From Streptosporangiaceae bacterium (lineage in GTDB: Bacteria > Actinomycetota > Actinomycetes > Streptosporangiales > Streptosporangiaceae), in NCBI GenBank assembly GCA_025934375.1, contig JAICYD010000032.1, positions 1 to 56,080 of the forward strand: 56,080 nucleotides of DNA, given 5' to 3'. The position numbers and the translations under genes were made by a program. This document shows positions 16,159 to 25,319 of this stretch, piece after piece. The notes beneath the pieces are model-generated. The model was not told the origin of the DNA, searched no databases, and worked only from the letters and a program-made list of their open reading frames with translations. Position 1 is the stretch's first letter. Each line of letters opens with the position of its first letter.

Positions 16159-16569
16159 ATGGACATCGACGCGGCTATTGAGTTCATCGCCTCCCAGCAC
16201 AACGCGGTGCTCGCAACCCTCAAGGCGGACGGCACCCCGCAACTGTCCCCCGTCACGGTCGGCGTCGACGATGCCGGGCACGCGATCATCAGCACCCGGC
16301 AGACGGCCTACAAGGTGCGCCACGTCCGGCGTGATCCCCGGGTCTGGCTGTGCGCCCTGCCGGACCGGTTCTACGGCACGTGGGTGCAGCTTTCGGGGAC
16401 GGCGGAGATCGTGGAGCTGCCAGAGGCGATGGATGGCCTGGTCGACTACTACCGGCGCATCTCCGGCGAGCACCCGGACTGGGATGACTACCGGGCCGCC
16501 ATGGTACGCGACCAGCGGGTCCTGCTGCGGATCACCGTGACGAGGGCCGGCCCGAACGTCCAGGGCTGA
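16159..16569 (+). CDS. PPOX-class F420/FMN-dependent oxidoreductase
   Basis: 136 residues forming a split beta-barrel of the pyridoxamine-phosphate-oxidase-like class: FIASQHNAVLATLKADGTPQLSPV at the start, the cofactor-phosphate stretch RQTAYKVRHVRRDPRVWLC, and DYYRRISGEHPDWDDYRAAMV near the end. The pattern matches actinobacterial proteins annotated as F420-dependent reductases (Rv1155-like). Start ATG 16159 gives the standard N-terminus; the TTG four codons upstream is unnecessary. The gene is divergent from TetR-mftD and shares its control region. The F420 or FMN preference cannot be told from the sequence. Confidence 0.85.
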   Translation: MDIDAAIEFIASQHNAVLATLKADGTPQLSPVTVGVDDAGHAIISTRQTAYKVRHVRRDPRVWLCALPDRFYGTWVQLSGTAEIVELPEAMDGLVDYYRRISGEHPDWDDYRAAMVRDQRVLLRITVTRAGPNVQG

Positions 16570-16630
16570 GGTCGGGCTCGCGCTGGCTAGCGTGGTCGCG
16601 GCGGCCAGGCCGGCGGGTTGGAATCGGGGC

Positions 16631-17683
16631 TTAGCGGTTAGGTGGGGTGGCCCAGGAGTTAGGGCCCTCGGGAAGCTCGGTGCCGTACCAGAACTCGATC
16701 AGCCGCCGGGCGATCGACGACGTCGGGGCCACGCCGAGCGTGCCGTCCTCGATGGCGGCCAGCATCTCTGCCCGGGTGAACCAGCGCGCCTCGCCGATCT
16801 CGTCGGCATCGACCTCGATCTCCTGCCCGCTGGCCGCGATGGCCTGGAACCCGAGCATAAGGCTGCGCGGCATCGGCCAGGGCTGGCTGCCCAGGTACTG
16901 CACTTGCCCGACGATGATCGACGCCTCCTCCATGACCTCTCGCGCCACCGCGTGCTCGCACGACTCTCCCGGCTCGACGAACCCAGCCAGCACCGACATT
17001 CGCCCGGGAGGCCACAACGCGTTGCGAGCCAGCAGGCACCGGTCGTCAGGATCGGTGACCAGCATGATCACGGCGGGGTCGAGCCTCGGGAAGTGCTCGG
17101 TCCCGTCCTTGGGGCACTTCGTCAGGTGCCCGGCCGGGGCGGGCACGGTCGGCGTGCCGCACTGCGGGCAGTGGGTGTGCGTATCATGCCAGTTGGCCAG
17201 GGCAACCGCGTGCGTGAACAGGCCGGCATCACGGTCGCTCAGCGTCGCGCCGACTTGCCGGAGCTGAAGGGCCTTAACGCCTTCCTCCACTCCCGAACGA
17301 GACGTGCCCTCTGCCGCGAACTCCCCGCTCACGCCGAAATAGGCGACGTCGTCGGCGTCCACGCCAAGCAGGAACCGGGTCCCCGCCGGGGCATCTTGCG
17401 CAGCGCGCAAGATGAGCTCCGGATGATCCTCCGGGTGGCCGCCGCGGGTGCGGACCAGTGCCCGCGAGTCCTGGACCACGACCACCCGCGTCTTGGGATC
17501 CGCCCACGCCTGCTCGATCCATTCGAGGTCGTTGCGCAGGGTCGCCGCGCGGTCCACCGTTGCGCGGGAAAGGGCTAGCTGACCGAGTGGGCCGGTTTCG
17601 TTGCGTGGAGGAAGCTTGGAGGCTATGGGGCCGCTGAGCAGTGGATTGCCGGGCTGCTGGGTGATCGGGGGCTGCTGGCTCAA
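16631..17683 (-). CDS. nudC: NAD(+) diphosphatase NudC
   Basis: 350 residues: an N-terminal NudC domain, a zinc-ribbon-like segment (CPQCGTPTV, then KCPKDGTEHFPR) and a Nudix domain with box GFVEPGESCEHAVAREVMEE. The NudC-specific SQPWPMPRSLM follows the box and distinguishes NADH pyrophosphatases (and NAD-cap removers) from other Nudix enzymes. Only three cysteines of the usual four remain in the ribbon; the CPxDGxEHxPR form is common in actinobacteria. It lies 8 bases downstream of the dipeptidase gene, so co-transcription is likely. Confidence 0.93.
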   Translation of the reverse strand: MSQQPPITQQPGNPLLSGPIASKLPPRNETGPLGQLALSRATVDRAATLRNDLEWIEQAWADPKTRVVVVQDSRALVRTRGGHPEDHPELILRAAQDAPAGTRFLLGVDADDVAYFGVSGEFAAEGTSRSGVEEGVKALQLRQVGATLSDRDAGLFTHAVALANWHDTHTHCPQCGTPTVPAPAGHLTKCPKDGTEHFPRLDPAVIMLVTDPDDRCLLARNALWPPGRMSVLAGFVEPGESCEHAVAREVMEEASIIVGQVQYLGSQPWPMPRSLMLGFQAIAASGQEIEVDADEIGEARWFTRAEMLAAIEDGTLGVAPTSSIARRLIEFWYGTELPEGPNSWATPPNR

Positions 17684-17691
17684 GTCTTCAT

Positions 17692-19107
17692 TCAGCCTTT
17701 ACGCGTTGCTGCGGGAGTGCTGCTGAGCTCTTCCCAGAGGTAGGCCGCGGTCTCGGCGCCGCGCAGTAGCCGGGAGAGGTCTACGTACTCATTTGGCGCA
17801 TGAATGCGGTCGGCGTCAAGCCCTACCGCGACGAAGACCAGCGGCGCGCCGAGGATGTCGGCCAGGTCGGCCTCCGGCCCGCTGCCGCCCTCCTTGGTAA
17901 ACAGCACGGTGGCACCGAAGGCCCGCTCCATCGCCGCTCGCGCGGCGGTCACGCCGGGTGAGTCGATCGCGGCCCGGCACGCGCGCTGGCCCGGGCCGGG
18001 CTTGATGGTGACGGTGATGCCCTCCGGGGTACTGGCGCGCACGTATTCCTCCAGTGCCCGCAGGACCTTGTCCGGAGCCTGGTCGGCCACCAGGCGGAAG
18101 GACAGCTTGGCGTGCGCTTCCTTCGGAACGATCGTCTTGGGGCCGGGGCCGGTATGGCCGCCCCAGATCCCGTTGACCTCGGCGGTCGGCCGCGCCCAGA
18201 CGCGCTCCAGCGTGCTGAAGCCTTGCTCACCGGCGGCCGCCTGGCTGTCGCCGGCGTCGTGGAGCCACGCGCCTTCGTCGAAGGGAAGCTTGGCGATGAG
18301 CTCGCGCTCGGTGTCGGTCAGCGGCACGACGTCGTCGTAGAAGCCGGGGAGCGTGATGCGGCCGTCGTCGTCGTGCAGCCCGCTGAGCAGGTCGGCGAGG
18401 GCGTGCACGGGGTTCGGCACGCCGCCGCCGAAGGCCCCCGAGTGCAGGTCCCGGGACGGGCCGCTGAGCGTGATCTCGGCCTCGGCCAGGCCGCGCATGC
18501 CGGTGCAGATGCTCGGGATGTCCGCCGCCCACATCGTGGTGTCGCTGATGACCACGTAGTCGAGGTCGCCGAGCTGTTCCCTGCGGGCCCTCAGCAGGCC
18601 GGCGAAGTGCGGAGAGCCGGATTCCTCCTCGCCCTCGATCAGCATGGTGATGGTGACCGGGGGCGCCTGCGCTCCGCTGCTCGCCAGGCTGGCCCGGATG
18701 CCGAGGGCGTGGAACAGCACCTGGCCCTTGTCGTCGGAGGCGCCCCGGCCGAAGATCTTGCCGTCCCTTTCCGTCGGCTCGAACGGCTCATAGTCCCAGC
18801 CGTCGCTGAGCGCCGCGGGCTGGACGTCGTGGTGGCCGTAGATGAGGACCCGCGGGGCGCCGGGGTTTCCGGAGGGCCAGTGAGCGTAGACGGCGGGCAG
18901 CCCGGCGGCCTCCCCGCTGGTTCCCGTCTCCCAGACCTCGGCGACCGGGAAGCCCGTCTGCCTGAGGTAGTCAGCCAGCCACCGGGCTGAGCGGCGAACG
19001 TCATCGCGGCGCGCCGGGTCAGCCGAGACCGAGGGGATCGCCAGCCACTCGCACAAGCTCTGCGCGAACTCGGCCGCATGCGCCTCTACGCACTCCCGAA
19101 CTTCCAT
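17692..19107 (-). CDS. M20-family metallo-dipeptidase
   Basis: 471 residues. The di-zinc site of the M20 family is visible: YGHHDVQPA (His and Asp ligands), RGASDDKGQ (bridging Asp), EGEEESGSPHF (catalytic Glu and ligand) and the C-terminal RIHAPNEYVD (His ligand). A lid/dimerisation domain lies in the middle (DLHSGAFGGGVPNPVHALADL). It resembles cytosolic dipeptidases of the PepV/CNDP type. ATG 19107 is 18 bases after the purM stop, and nudC follows 8 bases downstream, giving a three-gene minus-strand unit. No secretion signal is present. Confidence 0.9.
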   Translation of the reverse strand: MEVRECVEAHAAEFAQSLCEWLAIPSVSADPARRDDVRRSARWLADYLRQTGFPVAEVWETGTSGEAAGLPAVYAHWPSGNPGAPRVLIYGHHDVQPAALSDGWDYEPFEPTERDGKIFGRGASDDKGQVLFHALGIRASLASSGAQAPPVTITMLIEGEEESGSPHFAGLLRARREQLGDLDYVVISDTTMWAADIPSICTGMRGLAEAEITLSGPSRDLHSGAFGGGVPNPVHALADLLSGLHDDDGRITLPGFYDDVVPLTDTERELIAKLPFDEGAWLHDAGDSQAAAGEQGFSTLERVWARPTAEVNGIWGGHTGPGPKTIVPKEAHAKLSFRLVADQAPDKVLRALEEYVRASTPEGITVTIKPGPGQRACRAAIDSPGVTAARAAMERAFGATVLFTKEGGSGPEADLADILGAPLVFVAVGLDADRIHAPNEYVDLSRLLRGAETAAYLWEELSSTPAATRKG

Positions 19108-19125
19108 GGCTCTAACCTACCGGCG

Positions 19126-20277
19126 TCAGTGCCCCTTCACTTGCTCGAAGGAGTCGCCCTTGCCGTACAGGCCGGCCGCCGGGATCGAGACCGACTTGCC
19201 GGCCCGGGAGGTCACCCAGCCGATCCGGACGGGATCCTCGCCTGCGGCCTTCAGCGCGTCGAGGGCGGCCGCCTGCTCGGACTTGGCGACGACGACGCAG
19301 AAGCCGATGCCCATGTTAAACGTGGCGTGCATGGTGGCCTTGCCGATCTCGCCCTTGTCCGCGATCAGCGTGAAGATCTCCGGGGGGGCCGGCAGGGCGT
19401 CCAGCTCATAGGAGACGTCAGCGGCCAGCCGGGCGATGTTGAGCAGGCCGCCGCCGGAGATGTGCGCCATGCCGCGCGGGGTGATGCCGGCGGCCCACAG
19501 CGACTCCGCCGCCTTGACGTACACGCGGGTGGGCTGGAGCAGGGCGTCCGTGAGGCGGCGCCCGGTGCCGGGCACCTGGTCGGTCAGGGACATGCCGCCC
19601 TTGGTGAACAGCGCGTGCCGGGCGAGCGAGTAGCCGTTGCTGTGCAGCCCTGAGCTAGGCAGGCCGATGACGACATCACCGGAGCGGACCGCCGAGCCGT
19701 CAACAGCGGTGCGGTACTCGGTGCCGCCCGCGCGGGCCGGCGGCAGCGCGCCGATCGCGGTGCCGACCAGGTCGAGCATGGGGCCGCCGCTGGCGGACTC
19801 GGCCAGCATCGCGCCGATCTGCGCGATCTCGCCGCCGGGGATGGCGATCCCCGCTAGCTCGGCGCCGAGGAACAGGCCGCGCGCCACCTCATCGAGGACG
19901 CCCTCGTCGATCCGGTCGGTGGCCACGTAGTCGAGTAGCGCGAGCGGCACCGCGCCGACGCAGATGAGGTCGTTGACATTGTTGGCGACGCAGTCGACGC
20001 CGATGGGCTCCCAGCGGTTGGCCTCGCGGGCGAGCAGGATCTTGGTGCCGACGCCATCGGTCGTCAGGGCGAGCGGCGGCCCCGGGGGCAGGTGCATGAG
20101 CGTCGCGAAGTAGCCACTGGACAGGCCGGTGATCGAGGTGACCATCGGAGACTTGACCTGGGTGCGGGCCAGCCACGGGCGCATCACCCGGGCAAAGGCA
20201 TTCTGCTCACGCTCCTCATCCACGCCCGCTGCGGCGTAGGTCGAGGGTGCGCTCTCCTGCGGCGTCTCCGGCATCAT
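19126..20277 (-). CDS. purM: Phosphoribosylformylglycinamidine cyclo-ligase (AIR synthase)
   Basis: 383 residues, slightly longer than typical PurM (about 345-355). Conserved PurM-fold motifs are TYAAAGVD at the start, LTTDGVGTKILLA (ATP/FGAM site), VGVDCVANNVNDLICVGA, IGLPSSGLHSNGYSLAR and HISGGGLLNIAR. The enzyme makes AIR from FGAM in purine synthesis. purF and the rest of the pathway are not adjacent, unlike the usual purF-purM order in many actinomycetes, although guaB, guaB3 and guaA lie 23-30 kb away. A specialised paralogue remains possible. Confidence 0.85.
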   Translation of the reverse strand: MMPETPQESAPSTYAAAGVDEEREQNAFARVMRPWLARTQVKSPMVTSITGLSSGYFATLMHLPPGPPLALTTDGVGTKILLAREANRWEPIGVDCVANNVNDLICVGAVPLALLDYVATDRIDEGVLDEVARGLFLGAELAGIAIPGGEIAQIGAMLAESASGGPMLDLVGTAIGALPPARAGGTEYRTAVDGSAVRSGDVVIGLPSSGLHSNGYSLARHALFTKGGMSLTDQVPGTGRRLTDALLQPTRVYVKAAESLWAAGITPRGMAHISGGGLLNIARLAADVSYELDALPAPPEIFTLIADKGEIGKATMHATFNMGIGFCVVVAKSEQAAALDALKAAGEDPVRIGWVTSRAGKSVSIPAAGLYGKGDSFEQVKGH

Positions 20278-20518
20278 CCTCGGCTTCCTGTCGGCGTAGG
20301 CCCATGCGAACGCCAGGTTAACTCATCGGGGCCGGTCAGCCCGTTGCGGGCAGTGGGTTAGGCGTAGCCCGCCGCGGACTGGCACGCCAGATGCGCCGCC
20401 GGCCTGAAGGGCCAGCACAATCCTCACCCGCCTCACCCGTGCGCCACCCCATTGCCCGGACGCCTTGCCGCGCGCCACAGTAGGCACGTACGCATATCAG
20501 GCAGATGAGGGGTTACCC
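20278..20518. other. Divergent intergenic region between purM and the cupin gene
   Basis: No gene is recognisable. The inverted repeat GCGGGC (20346-20351) / GCCCGC (20367-20372) is the most obvious structure. The last 40 bases before the cupin gene are AT-richer and end in GATGAGGGGT, which supplies its ribosome site. Promoters for both divergent genes must lie here. Confidence 0.4.
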
Positions 20519-21040
20519 ATGGCCAACGAGTTCTGGCGGGAACTGAAGCCGGTGGCGGAGGTCTTCCGCCCGGGTGCGGTACCGGAGCAGTACATTCACG
20601 ACGCGGCCACTTATGACCCGCGCTGGTACGCGCCGCTGTCGCCCACCGTGGGCAGCCGGCCGCTGTACATCTCCCCCACCCAGAACCGCTGGTGCGACAT
20701 CTTGTACGCGAGCACCGCTGGCCTGGTGAACCGGCACTACCACCCGCAGCAGGTGTTCGCCTACACGATCTCCGGGAAGTGGGGCTACCTGGAGCACGAG
20801 TGGGTGGCGACCAAGGGCGACTTCGTCTACGAGGCCCCCGGCGAGGCGCACACGCTGGTCGCCTACGAGTCGGACGAGCCGATGATGGTCACCTTCAACG
20901 TGACCGGGCCGCTGATCTGGCTGGACGAGAACGGCGAGCCGAACGGGACCTTCGACGCGTTCGACTACATCAAGCTCTGCAAGGAGCACTACGAGAAGGT
21001 CGGCATCGGCGCCGGCTACGTTGACACCCTGATCCGGTAG
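20519..21040 (+). CDS. Cupin protein related to 2,4'-dihydroxyacetophenone dioxygenase
   Basis: 173 residues from ATG 20519 (GAGGGG ribosome site; the frame is open 18 codons upstream). A single cupin barrel has the metal-binding motif HYHPQQVFAYTISGKW (His-x-His and a glutamine region) and a second motif, YEAPGEAHTLVAY (His). The family includes DAD, which cleaves aromatic ketones with iron, and ChrR-like cupins. The N-terminal WYAPLSPTVGSRPLYIS matches DAD relatives. No aromatic pathway genes are nearby, so the substrate is unknown. Confidence 0.75.
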   Translation: MANEFWRELKPVAEVFRPGAVPEQYIHDAATYDPRWYAPLSPTVGSRPLYISPTQNRWCDILYASTAGLVNRHYHPQQVFAYTISGKWGYLEHEWVATKGDFVYEAPGEAHTLVAYESDEPMMVTFNVTGPLIWLDENGEPNGTFDAFDYIKLCKEHYEKVGIGAGYVDTLIR

Positions 21041-21068
21041 GCCGCGGCGGCGCGGCTAGCGTGATCTC

Positions 21069-21368
21069 ATGCTTGTTGCGTTCTCTGTGACTCCGATTGG
21101 CGCCGGCGAAGACGTCGGCGAGCTCGTCGCCGAGGCCGTCCGGGTTGTCCGCGCCAGCGGCCTGCCGAACCGCACCGACGCGATGTTCACCACGATCGAG
21201 GGCGAGTGGGACGAGGCGATGGCCGTCGTCAAGGCAGCCGTCGACGCGGTCGCCGCTCGCGCTTCGCGGGTCAGCTTGGTCCTCAAGGCCGACCTGCGGC
21301 CCGGCGTGACCGGCGCGCTCACCTCGAAAGTCGAAACGGTGGAGCGTCACCTGGCCGGCGACGGCTGA
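21069..21368 (+). CDS. MTH1187-family thiamine-binding protein
   Basis: 99 residues. [20 protein letters not shown] at the N-terminus, [17 protein letters not shown] and the final [12 protein letters not shown] match the MTH1187/YkoF-like ferredoxin-fold family that binds thiamine or its derivatives. It lies 28 bases after the cupin gene on the same strand and is convergent with adnB. No thiamine synthesis gene is nearby. Confidence 0.85.
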   Translation: MLVAFSVTPIGAGEDVGELVAEAVRVVRASGLPNRTDAMFTTIEGEWDEAMAVVKAAVDAVAARASRVSLVLKADLRPGVTGALTSKVETVERHLAGDG

Positions 21369-21405
21369 CCCGCCGGGGCTATCCAGGCGGGCCGATGCGG
21401 CTCGG

Positions 21406-24400
21406 CTACCCGGCTTGGCTGACGACCGGGACGCGGTCGATGAGGGCCTTGAGGCCCGTCTCGTCGAGCAGGTCGGCGGGGCGGACGGTCAGGTCGTGGC
21501 GCACGTAGTAGAACGCCGCGCGGACCTGGTCCAGCGGGATCCTGGCGAGCGCCGCCCACGCCAGCCGGTAGGCGGCCAGCTGGACCGCGACGGCGTCCTT
21601 GTCGGCTTGGCTGCGCGGCGGCTGGCCGGTCTTCCAGTCCACGACGTCGAAACCACCCTCACCATCGGCGAAGACGGCGTCGATCCGGCCCCGGATCTGC
21701 CGGTCGCCGATCAGCGTGTCGAATGGCACCTCGACTTCTCGTGGCCAGCGATCGCCCCATTCGCCCGCCTCGAACTTCTCCCTTAGCCGGGCGAGGGCAC
21801 CGTCAGGCTCGGCTTCGGGGTCGGCGAACAGGTCGTCGTCGGCGATGAGCCGCTGCTGTCCGAACCGCTCCTCCAGCCACCGGTGGAACTCGGTTCCGCG
21901 CCGCGCCTGGCGGGCCGGCGGCTGCGGCATGGGCCTGCGCACCTGGCGAGCCAGCTCGTCGGGATCACGCGCGAGTGCGACGAGCGCGGACACCGATAGC
22001 CGGGCGGGCAGCATGACCGGGATGGGACCCTTGCCGCGCCGTTGCTGGCGTGCCCGCTCGGCCAGCAGCAACCCGGCATCAAGATCCCAGGCCGCCACGA
22101 GCTCCTGCTCGGCCGGGTCGAGCGCGGGGACGGCGGGTGAGCCCCCGGCGGAGGGGATGCCGCCAGGAGGGCCCGCCAGTTCCTCACTGGTGAACAGGGC
22201 GTCCTGCTGATCGGCGCCCCGCCGCCGCCGCCCGGCGGCCGGGGTCGCCGCCGCCGCGGGCCCGGTCGTTGAAGGGCTGCCGCCGGAGTCTGCGCCGCCC
22301 GATGCTGTGCCGCCCGATGCGTTGCGCATCGCGGCTTCGACGAGCAGGCGGGCTGAGTGGACGGCCGCGTAGTGCTGGCCGGCCACGGTTACCGGCCAGT
22401 CGGCCTCGTCAACGGCCGCGAGCAGGGGGTTGCTCGCCTCGTCATCGGGCGGCTCTGTCCACTCGCTGACGGTTCCCGCGCCAGCCTCGCACGCCTCGCG
22501 CACTTCGGTGAGGAAAATCGACGGCCCGAGCGGCGCGGTCCCCTCTCCCCACCAGTAACCAGAGCAGCCCAGCCAGAACGCGGCCCGGGTGGCCGCGACG
22601 TACGCCAGCCGCCGCTCCTCGGCGAGGTCACGGTCGGCGCAGGCGGCGGTGAACTCGGCCAGCGAGTCCGCGTCGAGGCCCCTGAGCGACGGCAGGTCAG
22701 CGACGTCGCCGCGCAGGCTGAACGGGATCAGCCGTGGGTTATCCGTCCACTTGGTGGACTGTCGTGGCCTGGCCGGGAAGACCTGCGACTTGTCGCCCGC
22801 GGCCAGTCCCGGCACGAAGACCGCCGGCCACTGCAGGCCCTTGGCCGCGTGGACGGTGAGCAGCTTGACCGTATCGGCCTCGCCCACTCGCCCGGTCTCC
22901 AGGCCGAACTCCTCCTGCTGCGCCGCCGTCAGGTAGGCGAGGAACGCGCCGAGCGTGGGCTCGGGCTGGTCGCCGGCGAAGGCCGCGGCCACGTCGGTGA
23001 ACTTGTCCAGGTCGGCCCGGGTCGTGCTCTGGTCGAGGCCGGGCCTGGCCGCGACCTCGATGTCCAGGCTGAGCGTCCGCTCGACCTCAGCGATGATGTC
23101 GGCGATCGGCCGGCTCACGTGCGCGCGCAGCCGACGGGTCTCCGCGGCCAGTGCCCGCAGGCGGGCGTAGCCGGCCTGGGAGTATCCAGCCGGATCGCCG
23201 AGGTCATCGAGCGCTTCGACGAGTGACCCGGTGTCGGACGTCAGGTCCGTTACCGCCTCCGCGATCGCATCGGAGTCGGCGTCCGGGGCCGCCGCAGCGC
23301 TGGCCGGCGGCCCGGGCCGCGCGTGGTCACCGTGCTCGCCCTCGCCATCATCGTCGCGGTCGTGGTAGTCCTCGTCGGATGGCCAGGGGACTTCCTCGTC
23401 GTCGGCCGGGCCCGCTGGCCACGGAACCTCGTCGTCGTGCGCCAGCACGGTGCCGGTGAGGGTGGAGGCGGCCTCCCCCGGCCCGGTGGCACCGGGCTCG
23501 GCGGCGCCCGGTGCCGTCTTGTCCGGCCCGGTGTTTTCCGGCCCGGTGTTCTCCGGCACCGTGTCTTCCGCCACTGTGTTTTCCGGCGCTGTGTTTTCCG
23601 GCCCGGTGTTTTCCGGCACTGTGTCGAGGCCTCGGGCGAGGTCGCGGGCGCGGCGACCCAGGGCGACGAGGTCGCGCGGGCCGATTCGCCAGCGCGGGCC
23701 GGTGAGCAGGCGCGCTAGCGCGTCTGAGGCCGAGGCATCGTGCAGCACCCGTAGCGTCGCTACCACGTCTTGCACCTCGGGAACGCTGAGCAGGCCGCCA
23801 AGGCCGACTACCTCGCACGGGATGCCGCGCCGCTCCAGCGCCCGCCGCAGGGCGGTGAACTGCGAGCGCTTGCGGCAGAGCACCGCGATATCCGATGGCC
23901 GGACGCCCGCCGCGCGTCCGTCCGGCCAGGGCCTGCCGTCCGGCGCCGATCCTGGCGGCAACGCCAGCAGGCCGGCTGCCTCATTGGCCACCCATTCCGC
24001 CTCGATGGTCACAGCGGGCAGCAACGCGCAGGTCACCGCGCCTCGCGCTGCGCGGTCGGGTGCCGGGGCCAGCAAGGGCACGTCCGGCGCGGCCCGCCGC
24101 AGCTCCGTCTGGACGAGCGCCGCCGCGTCCAGTACGTGGCCGGCGCTGCGGAAGCTGGTGGACAAGAGGCTCACCGGGGCCGGCGCTCCCGTCCGCGACG
24201 GGAAGTCCGTGGTGAACCGGCGCAGGTTGCCGGCGCTCGCGCCACGCCACCCGTAAATGGACTGGCACGGGTCGCCGACGGCGGTGACCGGATGGCCGCC
24301 GCCGAAGAGCGAGCGCAGCAGCACGAGCTGCGCGTGGCTGGTGTCCTGGTACTCATCGAGCAAGACGACCTGGTAGCGCCCTCGCTCGGCGGCTCCGACC

Positions 24401-25227
24401 TCGGGATGCCGGGAGGCGATGCGCGCAGCGATGGCGACCTGGTCGCCATGGTCGAGCTCCTCGCGGGCCGCCTTGGCTACCGCGTACCGGCTGACCAGCG
24501 GCAGCATCTGCTCTCGGGCGCGCTGCGACTCCAAGACCCGGCGCACGGCCGCCGCCGGCTTGCCCGGCAGCGCGTCGCGTTGCCGGGCAAGCCATTCGCC
24601 GACCTTGGCGATATCGGCAGGCTCGCGCAGGTGCTCGGCAAGGTCCCCCGCTAGTTGCAGCACGGCGGCGGTGACCGTCTGCGGGGTCCAACCGATCTCA
24701 TCCATCGGCCCGTCGTAGGCGGCCACGATCGAGGCCGCCATCTGCCAAGACAGCGCGGGAGTGATCAGGCGCTGCGACGGCTCGAGGCCCTCCCTGAGGG
24801 CGTGGTCGCTGACCAGGCGCCCGGCGTAGGCGTGATAGGTACCGATGACCGGTTCCCCGGGCCAGAGCGCCGACTCCTCGTCAGCCTGATCGCTATCGCC
24901 GCGCTGAACGGCGCCGGGCGGCGCGCCCGCGGTGTCCGCCGCCAGCCCGGCGCGACGTAGCCGGTCAAGACGGGACCGCACCCGGTCGGCGAGCTCGCCA
25001 GCGGCCTTACGGGTGAAGGTGAGGCCGAGCACCCGGTCAGGACGGGCCATCCCGTTCGCGACCAGCCAGACCAGCCGGGCGGCCATCGTCTCGCTCTTGC
25101 CCGAGCCAGCTCCCGCGATCACCGCCATCGGTCCCAGCGGCGCGCCGATCACCGCCGCCTGCTCTGCCGTCGGCTCCGGCAGCCGCAGCAGGCGCGCCAG
25201 GTGCGCGGGGCTGTACTGGATGCTCAC
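21406..25227 (-). CDS. adnB: AdnB-like helicase-nuclease subunit
   Basis: 1273 residues, against ~1100 in mycobacterial AdnB. A UvrD/Rep superfamily-1 motor carries Walker A AGAGSGKSET (Lys44), VVLLDEYQDTSHAQ and the late motif LTVHAAKGLQWPAVF. The C-terminal RecB-type nuclease has GRIDAVFADG and DVVDWKTGQPP (Asp...Asp-x-Lys) with QLAAYRLAW. AdnB pairs with AdnA to unwind and resect double-strand breaks. The extra length comes from two low-complexity inserts: residues ~534-570 contain a 7x pentapeptide repeat (ENTGP type) followed by an acidic stretch, and a Gly/Ser/Ala tract lies at ~960-1000. GTG start at 25227. Confidence 0.9.
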   Translation of the reverse strand: MSIQYSPAHLARLLRLPEPTAEQAAVIGAPLGPMAVIAGAGSGKSETMAARLVWLVANGMARPDRVLGLTFTRKAAGELADRVRSRLDRLRRAGLAADTAGAPPGAVQRGDSDQADEESALWPGEPVIGTYHAYAGRLVSDHALREGLEPSQRLITPALSWQMAASIVAAYDGPMDEIGWTPQTVTAAVLQLAGDLAEHLREPADIAKVGEWLARQRDALPGKPAAAVRRVLESQRAREQMLPLVSRYAVAKAAREELDHGDQVAIAARIASRHPEVGAAERGRYQVVLLDEYQDTSHAQLVLLRSLFGGGHPVTAVGDPCQSIYGWRGASAGNLRRFTTDFPSRTGAPAPVSLLSTSFRSAGHVLDAAALVQTELRRAAPDVPLLAPAPDRAARGAVTCALLPAVTIEAEWVANEAAGLLALPPGSAPDGRPWPDGRAAGVRPSDIAVLCRKRSQFTALRRALERRGIPCEVVGLGGLLSVPEVQDVVATLRVLHDASASDALARLLTGPRWRIGPRDLVALGRRARDLARGLDTVPENTGPENTAPENTVAEDTVPENTGPENTGPDKTAPGAAEPGATGPGEAASTLTGTVLAHDDEVPWPAGPADDEEVPWPSDEDYHDRDDDGEGEHGDHARPGPPASAAAAPDADSDAIAEAVTDLTSDTGSLVEALDDLGDPAGYSQAGYARLRALAAETRRLRAHVSRPIADIIAEVERTLSLDIEVAARPGLDQSTTRADLDKFTDVAAAFAGDQPEPTLGAFLAYLTAAQQEEFGLETGRVGEADTVKLLTVHAAKGLQWPAVFVPGLAAGDKSQVFPARPRQSTKWTDNPRLIPFSLRGDVADLPSLRGLDADSLAEFTAACADRDLAEERRLAYVAATRAAFWLGCSGYWWGEGTAPLGPSIFLTEVREACEAGAGTVSEWTEPPDDEASNPLLAAVDEADWPVTVAGQHYAAVHSARLLVEAAMRNASGGTASGGADSGGSPSTTGPAAAATPAAGRRRRGADQQDALFTSEELAGPPGGIPSAGGSPAVPALDPAEQELVAAWDLDAGLLLAERARQQRRGKGPIPVMLPARLSVSALVALARDPDELARQVRRPMPQPPARQARRGTEFHRWLEERFGQQRLIADDDLFADPEAEPDGALARLREKFEAGEWGDRWPREVEVPFDTLIGDRQIRGRIDAVFADGEGGFDVVDWKTGQPPRSQADKDAVAVQLAAYRLAWAALARIPLDQVRAAFYYVRHDLTVRPADLLDETGLKALIDRVPVVSQAG
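23523..23627 (-). repeat. 15-bp tandem repeat inside adnB (7 units)
   Basis: Seven consecutive 15-base units, for example CCGGCCCGGTGTTTT at 23523 and again at 23598, with variants in between. On the coding strand each unit encodes five residues (ENTGP, ENTAP, ENTVA/EDTVP), so length changes keep the frame. It has the form of a minisatellite in the linker between helicase subdomains. Confidence 0.9.
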
Positions 25228-25270
25228 AAGGACATTCCACCAGAGCCCGCCGACATTCGAGCCGTGCTTT

Positions 25271-25296
25271 CCGGGGGCTACCGACCAAGCCCCCGG
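25271..25296 (-). terminator. Hairpin between the MBL-fold gene and adnB
   Basis: Perfect 9-bp stem CCGGGGGCT (25271-25279) / AGCCCCCGG (25288-25296) with an 8-base loop, 24 bases after the MBL-fold stop codon. There is no U-tract, as is usual for actinomycete terminators. It suggests adnB has its own promoter or only receives attenuated read-through. Confidence 0.55.
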
Positions 25297-25319
25297 AGCA
25301 GGGGCGGGGCGTTAGGAGA

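Noticed and set aside
23523..23627. CRISPR-like repeat
   Set aside because: The 15-base units are contiguous without spacers and lie inside adnB.
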